A stretch of 64,000 bases of DNA from Pseudomonas fluorescens (GTDB lineage: Bacteria > Pseudomonadota > Gammaproteobacteria > Pseudomonadales > Pseudomonadaceae), in contig NZ_CABVHK010000015.1 of NCBI RefSeq assembly GCF_902497785.1, positions 10,746 to 74,745 on the forward strand, read 5' to 3'. How positions within the stretch are numbered: position 1 is the first letter of the stretch; every line of letters begins with the position of its first letter. Both the position numbers and the translations under genes were made by a program. The notes below the pieces were generated by a model. It saw nothing but the letters and a program-made list of their open reading frames with translations, was not told where the DNA came from and did not search any database. Shown here in pieces: positions 16,119 to 24,715 of the stretch.

Positions 16119-17516
16119 TCAGGCCAGTGAATCGCTGCGGCGTGCGGCCACCGGTTCGGCGTCGGTCAGGGCGGCGATGCGCGCGGCGGACTCGCTGTCG
16201 ACCAGGTGCAGCGACTTGCCACGCGTCTCACGGGTCAAGCCCACCGCAATGATGGAGATCAGCGACGCACCGACCAGGTAGAACGCGATCGGTGTCGAGC
16301 TGTGATACTTGTTGAGCAAGGTAATCGCAATCAGCGGAGCGAGGGAGCCGGCGAAGATCGGCGCCACCTGATAGCACAGGGACAGCGCGGTGTAGCGCAC
16401 ATGGGTCGGGAACATTTCCGCCATCAGGGCCGAATAGGGCGCGTAGGTCATCGACTCGATCGCGAGACCCAGGGTGATGGCGGCCATGATCAGCCAGTTG
16501 TTGCCGGTGTCCATCATCGGGAACCCGATGAAACCCCAGAACGCCGTGAGGATCGCGCCGGTCAGGTACACCGGTTTGCGCCCGACCAGATCAGACAGAT
16601 AACCCATCAACGGAATCATGAAGAAGTGCAGCAGGTGCGCGCCGAACATCAGCAGCAGAATCTCGGACGTGTCTTTGTGCACCACCAGTTTCAGATAAGT
16701 AATCGAAAACGTCACGACGGTGTAGTAGAGGATGTTTTCGGCAAACCGCGCGCCAATCCCGACCAGTACCGAGCGCCAGTGGTGGCGCAGTACTTCGACC
16801 ACGCCCAGTTGCTGTTGCTTGGTCTGCGCCTGGCGGGCCTGGGCTTCCTTGAAAATCGGCGCGTCATCGACGCTGGTGCGAATCCAGTAACCGATCAGCA
16901 CCACGACAGCCGAGAACCAGAACGCCACGCGCCAGCCCCAGGCGAGGAATTGCTCCTCCGACAGGTTCGACGACAACAGCAACAGCGCCACCGTCGCCAC
17001 CAGGTTACCGGCCGGCACACCGGCTTGCGGCCAGCTGGCCCAGAAACCTCGACGATTGTCCGGGCAATGCTCGGACACCAACAGAATCGCACCGCCCCAT
17101 TCGCCGCCAAACGCGAAACCCTGGATCAGCCGCAACAGCACCAGCAACACGGGGGCGGCATAGCCGATCTGGTTGAAACCGGGCAGGCAGCCCATCAAAA
17201 AGGTGGTGATACCGACCACCACCAGGCTCAATTGCAGCAGGCGCTTGCGGCCGTATTTGTCGCCGTAGTGACCGAACACCAGGCCACCCAGCGGGCGGGC
17301 GAGAAAGCCCACGGCGTACAGGGCGAAAGCGGCGATGATGCCGTCGATAGGACTGTCGGTCTGGCGGAAGAACAACTGGCCGAAGACCAGTGCCGACGCG
17401 GTGCCATAAAGAAAGAATTCATACCATTCGGCGACGGTACCGGCCATGGCGGCGGCCACGACACGCTTGAGTCCCGAGGGTGTGGTTGCGCTTTGAGTGT
17501 GTTGAGCGTTGGGCAT
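16119..17516 (-). CDS. MFS transporter, metabolite:H+ symporter (MHS) family
   Basis: A 465-residue inner-membrane protein with about twelve membrane helices. The N-terminal motif GTVAEWYEFFLYG and the loop GHYGDKYGRKR are typical of the MHS family (ShiA, KgtP, ProP relatives). Its place between the hydroxyproline deaminase and aldehyde dehydrogenase genes suggests uptake of hydroxyproline or a related imino acid. The ATG at 17516 begins MPNAQH; the longer frame up to 17789 overlaps the neighbouring gene and is not credible. Confidence 0.88.
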   Translation of the reverse strand: MPNAQHTQSATTPSGLKRVVAAAMAGTVAEWYEFFLYGTASALVFGQLFFRQTDSPIDGIIAAFALYAVGFLARPLGGLVFGHYGDKYGRKRLLQLSLVVVGITTFLMGCLPGFNQIGYAAPVLLVLLRLIQGFAFGGEWGGAILLVSEHCPDNRRGFWASWPQAGVPAGNLVATVALLLLSSNLSEEQFLAWGWRVAFWFSAVVVLIGYWIRTSVDDAPIFKEAQARQAQTKQQQLGVVEVLRHHWRSVLVGIGARFAENILYYTVVTFSITYLKLVVHKDTSEILLLMFGAHLLHFFMIPLMGYLSDLVGRKPVYLTGAILTAFWGFIGFPMMDTGNNWLIMAAITLGLAIESMTYAPYSALMAEMFPTHVRYTALSLCYQVAPIFAGSLAPLIAITLLNKYHSSTPIAFYLVGASLISIIAVGLTRETRGKSLHLVDSESAARIAALTDAEPVAARRSDSLA

Positions 17517-17587
17517 GCTGGCGTTTCCTGTAGGGGCGCAAAAACAGGTAGCCGGGCGGGGTCCGCAAAGGCCCGCCCGGCAATCAC

Positions 17588-18505
17588 TCAGAGACCGACG
17601 TCCGGCAGATGCGGACGGTTGGCCAAGGCCTTGGCCATGATCTGCTCGACGAAGACGCGATCGGCTTCCGGCAGGGCCAGGCGTGGCGGACGGGTCAGCG
17701 CGCTGCCGCGCCCGGCGATGGCTTCGCACAGCTTGATGCACTGCACCAGGTCGGCACGAGCGTCGAGGTGCAGGATCGGCATCAGCCATTCGTAGATCGG
17801 CATGGCGTCGGCGAAGCGTCCGGCCTTGGCCAGGCGGAAGATGGTTTCACCTTCTTTCGGGAACACGTTGGACATGCCCGACACCCAGCCTTCGGCGCCC
17901 ACGGCGAGGCTTTCCAGCACCACATCGTCGAGGCCGGCGAACAGCACAAAACGGTCACCCACTTCGTTGCGAATGTCGATGAAGCGGCGGGTGTCACCTG
18001 AGGAATCCTTGAAGCACACCACGTTGTCGCAGTCGGCCAAGGCAATCAGGATGTCCGGGGTCACGTCGTTTTTGTAGATCGGCGGGTTGTTGTAGACCAT
18101 CAACGGCACGTCGGCGTTTTTTGCCACATAGCGGTAATGCTCGGCGGTTTCGAACGGCTTGGAGCCGTAGACCAGTGCCGGCATCAGCATGACGCCATCG
18201 ACTCCGACCTTGCGCACTGCATTGGCGACCTTGGCCGCCTCCACGCTGGTGAATTCCGCCACGCCGCAAATTACCGGCACACGGCCGCGAGAGGCATCGA
18301 CTGCGACTTCCGTCACGGCGATTTTTTCTGCAGCGGTCAACGAAGTGTTTTCGCCTACCGAGCCGCAAACCACCAGGCCCGACACGCCGTCGCGGATCAC
18401 GTTGGAAATCACCTGATGGGTTTTTTCCAGGTTGATCGAAAAGTCATCGTTGAATTGAGTGGTCACCGCTGGGAAGACGCCACTCCAGTTAATGCGCTTG
18501 CTCAT
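17588..18505 (-). CDS. 1-pyrroline-4-hydroxy-2-carboxylate deaminase (DHDPS/NAL superfamily)
   Basis: A 305-residue class I aldolase-fold enzyme. The Schiff-base lysine is Lys166 in CFKDSSG, and the conserved Tyr138 lies in MVYNNPP. In hydroxyproline clusters this family member converts 1-pyrroline-4-hydroxy-2-carboxylate to alpha-ketoglutarate semialdehyde and ammonia. The ATG at 18505 is preceded by GGAGGCAAC, a good ribosome site. A perfect GTATAC-centred operator copy lies about 30 bases upstream, so it probably opens its own transcription unit with the MFS and aldehyde dehydrogenase genes. Confidence 0.9.
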   Translation of the reverse strand: MSKRINWSGVFPAVTTQFNDDFSINLEKTHQVISNVIRDGVSGLVVCGSVGENTSLTAAEKIAVTEVAVDASRGRVPVICGVAEFTSVEAAKVANAVRKVGVDGVMLMPALVYGSKPFETAEHYRYVAKNADVPLMVYNNPPIYKNDVTPDILIALADCDNVVCFKDSSGDTRRFIDIRNEVGDRFVLFAGLDDVVLESLAVGAEGWVSGMSNVFPKEGETIFRLAKAGRFADAMPIYEWLMPILHLDARADLVQCIKLCEAIAGRGSALTRPPRLALPEADRVFVEQIMAKALANRPHLPDVGL

Positions 18506-18529
18506 TGTTGCCTCCAGGTTGTTTATTGT

Positions 18530-18545
18530 ATTTCGTATACGATAT
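18530..18545. promoter_or_regulatory. predicted GntR operator, site 1 (upstream of the deaminase gene)
   Basis: The 16-mer ATTTCGTATACGATAT is a near-perfect palindrome and is repeated exactly at 24531-24546; a related copy lies before the gntR gene at 29877-29892. FCD-type GntR regulators commonly bind such GTATAC-centred sites. Position just upstream of the start codon suggests repression. Confidence 0.75.
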
Positions 18546-18632
18546 GTAAAATGAAAAAAATCGGCTAGTGGTTTTTTCAGGTTCTGGTGGTTTTTTTCAG
18601 CCGCCGGTCGGGGTGTTCTGTATTGCGTGTAT

Positions 18633-19661
18633 TCAGGCACCGGGCCAGGTGTCTGACAGTCGGTAGCCTTGTGGCCACGGATCGCTGGGATCGAGCAGCA
18701 ATTGATGGGTGCCGGTGATCCAGGCCCGGCCGGAAATGCACGGGTAGATAGCGGGGCGCCCGGCCACTTCGGTCAGTGAGTCAATCCGACAGTGGAATTC
18801 GGAGCCGATGATCGAGCGACCGATAAAGCGCTCGCCGACGCGCATCAAACCCTTGGCGTGCATCACCGCCATGCGCGCCGAGCAACCTGTGCCGGACGGC
18901 GAGCGGTCGATCTTGCCCGGTTGGATCACCACCGCGTTGGCGCCGGTGGCGATGCCGTTCTCGTGGACGACGGGTGCCGCGATCTGGCAAAAGGAAATGT
19001 GCGACCACTCAGGGTTCAACGGATGAACAAAGCCCAATTGTTGGTTGGCGGCACGGGTGATTTTCAAACCGACCTCCACCAGGTCGGCGGCTTCATCGGG
19101 GCGGATTGAAAAGCCCAGTTCCATGGCATCGGCGATCACAAAACTGTCGCCGCCATAGGCGGTGTCGACCTTGAGCGTGCCGACACCTTCTACTTCGATC
19201 CACGCGTCGAGGCGATCGGCGAAGGACGGCACGTTTTTGATTTCCACCCGTTCCACCTTGCCGTCACGGCAATCGGCCACGGCTTCGATCAGGCCGCCAG
19301 GGGCTTCGAGCACCAGCCGGGTTTGCGGTTCGGTCATTGGCACAATACCGGTGTCGAGCAACACGGTGGCCACGCACAAGGAATTGGAGCCGGACATCGG
19401 CGGGGTATCCGCCGGTTCCATGATGATCCAGGCCATGTGCGCCCGCGGGTCTTTGGCCGGTACCAGCAGATTGACGTGGCGGAACACCCCGCCACGCGGC
19501 TCGTTGAGCACGAAGTTGCGCAGGGTTTCATCCTTGGCTATCCAGCGTGATTGTTCCCACACCGTGGCGCCGGGCGGTGGTGCGACCCCGCCGACAATCA
19601 CGTCGCCGACCTCGCCTTCGGCGTGGCAGCTGACGACATGAATCACTTTCGATGAGCGCAT
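18633..19661 (-). CDS. proline racemase-family protein with Ser/Ser in place of the catalytic cysteines
   Basis: The 342-residue product is a full-length member of the proline racemase superfamily, which includes proline racemase, 4-hydroxyproline epimerase and 3-hydroxyproline dehydratase. Where the epimerase in this same cluster has MCGHG and SPCGTG, this protein has PMSGSN (Ser90) and SPSGTGC (Ser256, with Cys260 four residues on). Both canonical catalytic Cys are thus Ser. It likely acts on a 3-hydroxyproline or related imino acid alongside aconitase X, but the reaction cannot be read from sequence. It lies just upstream of the deaminase gene and operator site 1. Confidence 0.85.
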   Translation of the reverse strand: MRSSKVIHVVSCHAEGEVGDVIVGGVAPPPGATVWEQSRWIAKDETLRNFVLNEPRGGVFRHVNLLVPAKDPRAHMAWIIMEPADTPPMSGSNSLCVATVLLDTGIVPMTEPQTRLVLEAPGGLIEAVADCRDGKVERVEIKNVPSFADRLDAWIEVEGVGTLKVDTAYGGDSFVIADAMELGFSIRPDEAADLVEVGLKITRAANQQLGFVHPLNPEWSHISFCQIAAPVVHENGIATGANAVVIQPGKIDRSPSGTGCSARMAVMHAKGLMRVGERFIGRSIIGSEFHCRIDSLTEVAGRPAIYPCISGRAWITGTHQLLLDPSDPWPQGYRLSDTWPGA

Positions 19662-19715
19662 TGTCTGTTCCTTCTATCATCTGTCAGGGCCCTCTCGTGG
19701 ACAAATGCTTAACCC

Positions 19716-19812
19716 TGTAGGAGCTGTCGAGTGCAACGAGGCTGCGATCTTTTGATTTTTTAAAGGCAAGATCAAAAGATCGCAGCCTCGTTGCACTCGA
19801 CAGCTCCTACGG
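19716..19812. repeat. palindrome with about 40-base perfect arms, BIME family B
   Basis: A GTAGGAGCTG...GATCTTTTGAT arm of about 40 bases is matched exactly by its complement around a short A/T-rich loop. Its ends match the family B repeats elsewhere. Transcribed, it would form a very stable hairpin between the ABC ATPase gene and the racemase-like gene. Confidence 0.9.
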
Positions 19813-19844
19813 GGGTAAGCATCTGCTCGCGATGAGGCCGTCAG

Positions 19845-20567
19845 TTATTTCACCGATTTGAGAAACGCCGCGGTTTCGGCGTGCACCGGGTTGCCGATCA
19901 CCTGATCCGGCGAGCCGATCTCATGCACCAGGCCGTTGCGAAAGAACGCCACGCGGTCGGATACGTCCCGGGCGAAGCGGATCTCGTGCGTCACCAGCAC
20001 CATGGTCATGCCGTCTTCGGCGAGCATGCGCATGGTGTCCAGCACTTCGCCGACCAACTGTGGATCGAGGGCCGAGGTGGCTTCGTCGAACAGCATGTAG
20101 TCCGGTGACATGGCCAGGGCGCGGGCGATGGCCATGCGTTGTTGCTGACCGCCCGAAAGCTTGCCGGGGAACACCTTGAGTTTGTCACCCAGGCCAACGT
20201 GAGTCAGTTGCTGCACGGCCAGGGCCTCGGCTTCGGCCTTGCTTTTGCCCAGGACCTTGCGCGGGGCGAGCATCACGTTTTCCAGCACGGTCAGGTGCGG
20301 GAAGGCGTTCCATTGCTGGAACACGATGCCGATTTTCTGCCGCAGGTGATTGAGGTCGGTTGCGCGGTGATGCACCTCGACGCCATCCACGCGGATGTTG
20401 CCTTTCTGGATCGGTTCAAGGCCATTGATGCACATCAGCAGGGTCGATTTTCCCGAGCCGGAGCCGCCGATGATGGACACCACTTCGCCCTTGTTCACGG
20501 TCAGGCTGACACCCTTGACCACATCAAGGTCGCCGAAGGATTTGTGTACGTTGTCGATCTCAATCAT
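19845..20567 (-). CDS. amino-acid ABC transporter ATP-binding protein
   Basis: A 240-residue ATPase of the polar amino acid (HisP/GlnQ) family with Walker A GGSGSGKST, signature LSGGQQQRM and Walker B LFDEATS. Length and motifs are standard. Its start overlaps the end of the permease gene by 8 bases. It completes an importer with the two permeases and the binding protein of this cluster, presumably for hydroxyproline isomers. Confidence 0.92.
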   Translation of the reverse strand: MIEIDNVHKSFGDLDVVKGVSLTVNKGEVVSIIGGSGSGKSTLLMCINGLEPIQKGNIRVDGVEVHHRATDLNHLRQKIGIVFQQWNAFPHLTVLENVMLAPRKVLGKSKAEAEALAVQQLTHVGLGDKLKVFPGKLSGGQQQRMAIARALAMSPDYMLFDEATSALDPQLVGEVLDTMRMLAEDGMTMVLVTHEIRFARDVSDRVAFFRNGLVHEIGSPDQVIGNPVHAETAAFLKSVK

Positions 20568-21210
20568 TTTCTTGCCACCTTCTTTCCAGACGAGCGCCGA
20601 GGCGTGCGACCACCAGGCTCATGATGTAGTAGATAAGGCCCGCGATGCACAGCACCAGCAGCGGTTCCTGAATGCGGGTCACGATGGTTTGCGAGGCGCG
20701 CAGCAGTTCGACGATGCCGATCCACATCACCAGCGCGGTGTCTTTCATCACGCCGAGCACCAGGTTCAGCCAGCCGGGAAAGGCGACCCGCGAAGCCATC
20801 GGCAGGACGATCCAGCGCAGGTCCTGGAAAAAACTCAGGCCCAGCGAACGGCTGGCCCGGCGCACGGTCAGCGGTACCGACAGCACACCGCCGCGCACGA
20901 TCTCGGTGAAGTACGCGGCGGCGTAAACCCCGAGCACGATGCAGCCCACGCTGAACGCACTGATGTTCAGGCCGACGATGCTCTTGAGCGAGTTGAACAG
21001 CACGAACTGGATCAGCAGGGGCACGCTGCGAAACACGTCCAGCACCCACGCCAGTGGCAAGCTGGCCCGTGGCAACAGCGCTCGCAGCAGGCCGAATACC
21101 AGCCCGGCGAACGTGCCGAGCAAGATCGCCCAGCAAGTCAGTTGCAACGTGATCCAGGCGCCATTAAGCAGGAACAGCAGGTCGTTCCAGGAAAAACTGG
21201 TGGAAAACAT
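20560..21210 (-). CDS. amino-acid ABC transporter permease (second subunit)
   Basis: A 216-residue membrane protein with about five helices and the HisM-type inner-membrane loop (EIVRGGVLSVPLTVRRASRS). The ATG at 21210 is preferred because GAGG lies eight bases upstream; an in-frame GTG at 21216 would leave only two bases. It lies 10 bases after the other permease gene and overlaps the ATPase gene. Confidence 0.92.
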   Translation of the reverse strand: MFSTSFSWNDLLFLLNGAWITLQLTCWAILLGTFAGLVFGLLRALLPRASLPLAWVLDVFRSVPLLIQFVLFNSLKSIVGLNISAFSVGCIVLGVYAAAYFTEIVRGGVLSVPLTVRRASRSLGLSFFQDLRWIVLPMASRVAFPGWLNLVLGVMKDTALVMWIGIVELLRASQTIVTRIQEPLLVLCIAGLIYYIMSLVVARLGARLERRWQEND

Positions 21211-21220
21211 AGTCACGTCC

Positions 21221-21886
21221 TCAGTAACGGAACAGCCGCCAGGCCATCAGCCGGGCCGTCGCGACGATCGCCTTGGCAATCAGGTAATACAGCACCGCCG
21301 CGATGGTGAAATATTCGAAGGTGCGGAACGTCTTGACGTTGTAGTCCTGGGTCACGCCGGTGAGGTCGTTGTTGAGCCCGACAATCACCCCCAGCGACGT
21401 CATCAACACCGCCCAGACCATCTGGTTGCTCAGCGGGTAGAACACGATCCGCAACAGCTGCGGGACGACGATCATCCGGTAGGTCTGGAAAGCACTCATG
21501 CCCAGCGAACGCGCGGCCCGCACTTGCGTGCCAGGCACCGCCTTGAGCCCGCCGCGGAAGTTTTCCGCGAGATAGCCGGCATTGTTGAAAGTGATCCCGG
21601 CCAGCAGCGCGAACCAGGAACTGACGTGCAGGCCCAGTGAACCGAGGCCGAAGTACAGAACGTAGATCTGGAACAGCGACGGGGTATTACGGGCAATCGA
21701 CACCCAGCCGTTGCCAATGCCGCGCAGCAGCGGGTGTCTGGTTTCGCGCATGACGGTCAGGGCCAGGGCGATCAGTACGCCGAAAATCATCGACAACGCG
21801 GCCGTCTCGAACGTGACCCAGGCGCCGGCGAGCATGTCCGGCAAGGCGCGCAGGGTGGCGCGCCATTGGAAGGTGTAATCAAACAT
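21221..21886 (-). CDS. amino-acid ABC transporter permease (first subunit)
   Basis: A 221-residue HisQ/GlnP-type membrane protein with about five helices and the EAA-like loop AENFRGGLKAVPGTQVRAARS. It overlaps the end of the aconitase X gene by 8 bases, so translation is probably coupled. It would pair with the second permease as a heterodimer. Confidence 0.92.
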   Translation of the reverse strand: MFDYTFQWRATLRALPDMLAGAWVTFETAALSMIFGVLIALALTVMRETRHPLLRGIGNGWVSIARNTPSLFQIYVLYFGLGSLGLHVSSWFALLAGITFNNAGYLAENFRGGLKAVPGTQVRAARSLGMSAFQTYRMIVVPQLLRIVFYPLSNQMVWAVLMTSLGVIVGLNNDLTGVTQDYNVKTFRTFEYFTIAAVLYYLIAKAIVATARLMAWRLFRY

Positions 21887-23657
21887 GCGCGAGGCTCTCC
21901 ATCAGCAAGGCGGGTTGCAACCAGCTCGGCAGTCGCCCGCTGGCGCTGCCAGTGCAAGCGGCATCAACGCACTCGGCGAGGCTGGCGAAGTGCACTTTGC
22001 GCCCGACCAGACCGGGTGCGTAATGGGCGTATTTGCCCGAGTTGGTCATTAAGGTTGTGGCGGCCGGCGGGATCACCGGCTCGCCGAGCATGCACCAGCA
22101 GGTATCGGTCACCAGGGTGGCGCCGAAGGCTTCAATCACGCCGATGTGTCCGGCGTCACGCGCCTGTTCCAGCACCGCACGACCGCACGTGATGGCGAGC
22201 ACCACCTCGGGGTGTTTGTGCCGGCCGCGACACAGCCGTGCGAGGTGAGCAAACTCGCTGAGCGAGAAGTGCGGATTACCCAGCGAGACCACGTCCACGC
22301 GGCTGTCACGGGCACTGTTAAGCTCGCGCCAACTGCCCAGCAGGTCCACCAGGCGGATGGTTTCCACAGGCACCGGGACGTCGGCGTCCAGCGCTTGGGC
22401 AGGGTCGAGTGCTTCGGGTGTGACTCCGGCAATATGAAACAACGGCGCGGCCGACGTAGTGGCGAACGCCGCGCCGAAGGCTTTCAGATCGTCGAGGTCG
22501 GGCTGGCGCTGTTCCAGCCCGAACACCAGCGGGATCCGGCTGCCCGCGAGGGCACCGATGTGGTAGCCGAGCAATGGGTAGAACGCATCGTCAAGTTCGC
22601 CCAATTCCGGTAATTCAACGCGCAGGCGCGCTTTGCGTGGCGCGTCCAGATGACAACCGATCAGCGGCGCGCGGCCGGTCAAGGCGATGCAGATATCCAG
22701 GTAATCCGGGTACTTCAAGGTGCGTGCACCGAGCACGCTGTTGGCGTAGACCACCGCGTTGGATTCGGCCCAGACGATCTGCTCGCCGGCCTTCGGTGCG
22801 GTGTCGAGCAAGTAGGGGGCACAGGTGAAACTGAGCTGCGCACCCATCGCCATGTAGGCATCGCCCAAGGCACTGGCCGGTTCGCCGAGCAACGGGTCGA
22901 TGCCCAACGCTCGCCAGCGGCGCTGGTCCACGGAAATTGAATTGAGGGTGGTGGGCACGCGAACCTTTGCGCCCCAGTGCACCAGTTGTTCGGCAAAGCG
23001 CAGGCTCGCCGGTCCGGTGTAAATGCAGCCGTCAATGTGGGCCTGCGAGATGTCCACCAATTGTCGGGCGCCTTGCAGTTCGGCCATGCGCAGGACAATT
23101 TGCATGGCCACCTGCGCAGCTTTGCCGTGCTCGCCATCGAGCAGCGAACGGTCGAACCCGGTGAGCTCGATCGACGCGTGGGGTTCGCCTGTGTGCGTCA
23201 GTGTTTCGGTTGGCTGCCAGCCATCGACGGGCAGGTGATCGAACAGCTCCAGCGAGGCGCCTTCGACTCGGGCGAAGGCTTTGCCGCGCAAGGTAGCAAA
23301 GGCCTCCTGGCCGATGCACAGCACCGGCAGTGAACGCTCGAAAATGGTCTGCGCCACTAGCACGCCCAGGGTCAGAATCTCATCGGCTTCGGCCAGGACC
23401 AACGCCGCCGGTGCATGACCGTTGCTGATCAGCTCCATCAGCACGCTGCTGCCGGTACACGAACCGCGACCACTGGGAATGGCCAGCACACGGTCGCTCA
23501 GATGTTCGCCGCTGAGCGGATGGTGACGGTCGATGACTTCACCCGTGTAAGGGTCGACACCGCCCCAGAAGCTCAGCCCGACATCGGCAAACAGCAGCGC
23601 GCCCTGGGCGGAGCCCGAAACCAGGTTACGACCGATGAGAGCAGTGGACCCAGGCAT
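21879..23657 (-). CDS. aconitase X, probable cis-3-hydroxy-L-proline dehydratase
   Basis: A 592-residue fused AcnX protein. The N-terminal part (about 1-150) is the DUF126 swivelling domain with PSGRGSCTGSS, and the rest is the DUF521 domain. AcnX proteins of this type in hydroxyproline clusters dehydrate cis-3-hydroxy-L-proline to 1-pyrroline-2-carboxylate using an iron-sulfur site; the cysteines in TCGR and TCWC in the last 100 residues are candidates for cluster binding. ATG at 23657 is chosen for its AAGG eight bases upstream. It sits between the binding protein and permease genes, tying uptake to dehydration. Confidence 0.88.
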   Translation of the reverse strand: MPGSTALIGRNLVSGSAQGALLFADVGLSFWGGVDPYTGEVIDRHHPLSGEHLSDRVLAIPSGRGSCTGSSVLMELISNGHAPAALVLAEADEILTLGVLVAQTIFERSLPVLCIGQEAFATLRGKAFARVEGASLELFDHLPVDGWQPTETLTHTGEPHASIELTGFDRSLLDGEHGKAAQVAMQIVLRMAELQGARQLVDISQAHIDGCIYTGPASLRFAEQLVHWGAKVRVPTTLNSISVDQRRWRALGIDPLLGEPASALGDAYMAMGAQLSFTCAPYLLDTAPKAGEQIVWAESNAVVYANSVLGARTLKYPDYLDICIALTGRAPLIGCHLDAPRKARLRVELPELGELDDAFYPLLGYHIGALAGSRIPLVFGLEQRQPDLDDLKAFGAAFATTSAAPLFHIAGVTPEALDPAQALDADVPVPVETIRLVDLLGSWRELNSARDSRVDVVSLGNPHFSLSEFAHLARLCRGRHKHPEVVLAITCGRAVLEQARDAGHIGVIEAFGATLVTDTCWCMLGEPVIPPAATTLMTNSGKYAHYAPGLVGRKVHFASLAECVDAACTGSASGRLPSWLQPALLMESLAHV

Positions 23658-23667
23658 GCCGGACACC

Positions 23668-24486
23668 TTAGTAGTAAACCCGCGGTACGGTCAGGTCGGT
23701 CGGCGGGATCTCGGTGCCGACCCATTTGACGAACAGCTCTTTATAACGACCGCTGCGTACCTGCTGATTGACGAACAGATTGAGGTAGTTGAGCAGTCCG
23801 TACTCGTTGCGTTTGGCGCCCAGGGACACAAAGTCAATGGTGTAAGGCGCGTTGCCGGCGATTTTCAGGTTTTTGTATTTGCCCGACTTGATCGTCGCGG
23901 CGGCCACGGTATTGGTCACCACCGTGGCGTCGATGTGACCCTGGGCCACCGCCAGCAGCGTGTCGCTTTGTGACTGGTAGGCGCGGAAGGTGCCGCTGCC
24001 CCATTTCTTCACATCGCCCTCCAGCGCAATGGCTTCAAACGTGCCGCTGGTGTTGCCCAGCGCTTTGCCCTTGATGTCGTCGAAGCTGTTGATGCCGGTG
24101 TTGTCGCGTGTCAGCACGACCATCTGGAAGGCGAAGTACGGCACGGTGAGGCCGACGGTCTTGGCGCGTTCAAGGGTGTCGGAGGTCGAGGCAACGATCA
24201 CGTCAGCCCGTCCGGAGATCAGCGCTGGAATGCGGTCGGGGAACGGCGTTTCCACCACTTCGGCGTCGACCCCGAGGATCTTCGCCAGGTCATTGCAATA
24301 GTCCACGTCGAAACCGGCAGGCGCGTTGCTGGCATCGCGGAAACCCATGGGCGGGAAGTCCAGGGTCACAGCGCAGCGCAGCTTGCCGGAACCGATAATG
24401 TCGTCGAGCTTGTCAGCGTGGGCGGTGGCCATGAAGGAGGTACTGAGAACAGCGCTGAGGGCTACGGCAAATGCGGGGTTTTTCAT
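23668..24486 (-). CDS. amino-acid ABC transporter substrate-binding protein
   Basis: A 272-residue periplasmic protein with a Sec signal peptide (likely cleavage after AHA, about residue 24) and the SBP_bac_3 fold seen in polar amino acid transporters (CAVTLDFPPMGFRD, GFDVDYCNDLAK). It opens the minus-strand transport block and is followed 10 bases later by aconitase X. An operator copy identical to site 1 lies about 50 bases upstream. Hydroxyproline or a related imino acid is the inferred ligand. Confidence 0.92.
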   Translation of the reverse strand: MKNPAFAVALSAVLSTSFMATAHADKLDDIIGSGKLRCAVTLDFPPMGFRDASNAPAGFDVDYCNDLAKILGVDAEVVETPFPDRIPALISGRADVIVASTSDTLERAKTVGLTVPYFAFQMVVLTRDNTGINSFDDIKGKALGNTSGTFEAIALEGDVKKWGSGTFRAYQSQSDTLLAVAQGHIDATVVTNTVAAATIKSGKYKNLKIAGNAPYTIDFVSLGAKRNEYGLLNYLNLFVNQQVRSGRYKELFVKWVGTEIPPTDLTVPRVYY

Positions 24487-24530
24487 AGAGGCCTCGTTCT
24501 GGGAAAGTGCTGTTGAATATCGTATTGGGG

Positions 24531-24546
24531 ATTTCGTATACGATAT
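24531..24546. promoter_or_regulatory. predicted GntR operator, site 2 (upstream of the binding-protein gene)
   Basis: Contains the same 16-mer ATTTCGTATACGATAT as site 1, and an extra half-site ATATCGTAT stands at 24517-24525. It lies about 50 bases before the binding-protein start. Confidence 0.75.
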
Positions 24547-24715
24547 TAATCATAGCAATGGCCGTGCCGATTCTGCTTTTACCGCATTTTTTTTGCCGAT
24601 CCTTGAAGCAGGGCGGCTCAGCGCAAGCGACGGGCGCAACAGCGCGACGGTGTCGGTCAATGAGGTGTTACGGAAGGGAGCACACTCGGTGCGCAGCGCC
24701 CCTTAAAGGAACATT

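Noticed and set aside
16206..17795. 529-codon plus-strand frame opposite the MFS transporter gene
   Set aside because: The composition (Gln/His/Arg-rich) is typical of the antisense of a membrane-protein gene, while the minus-strand product is a clear MFS protein.
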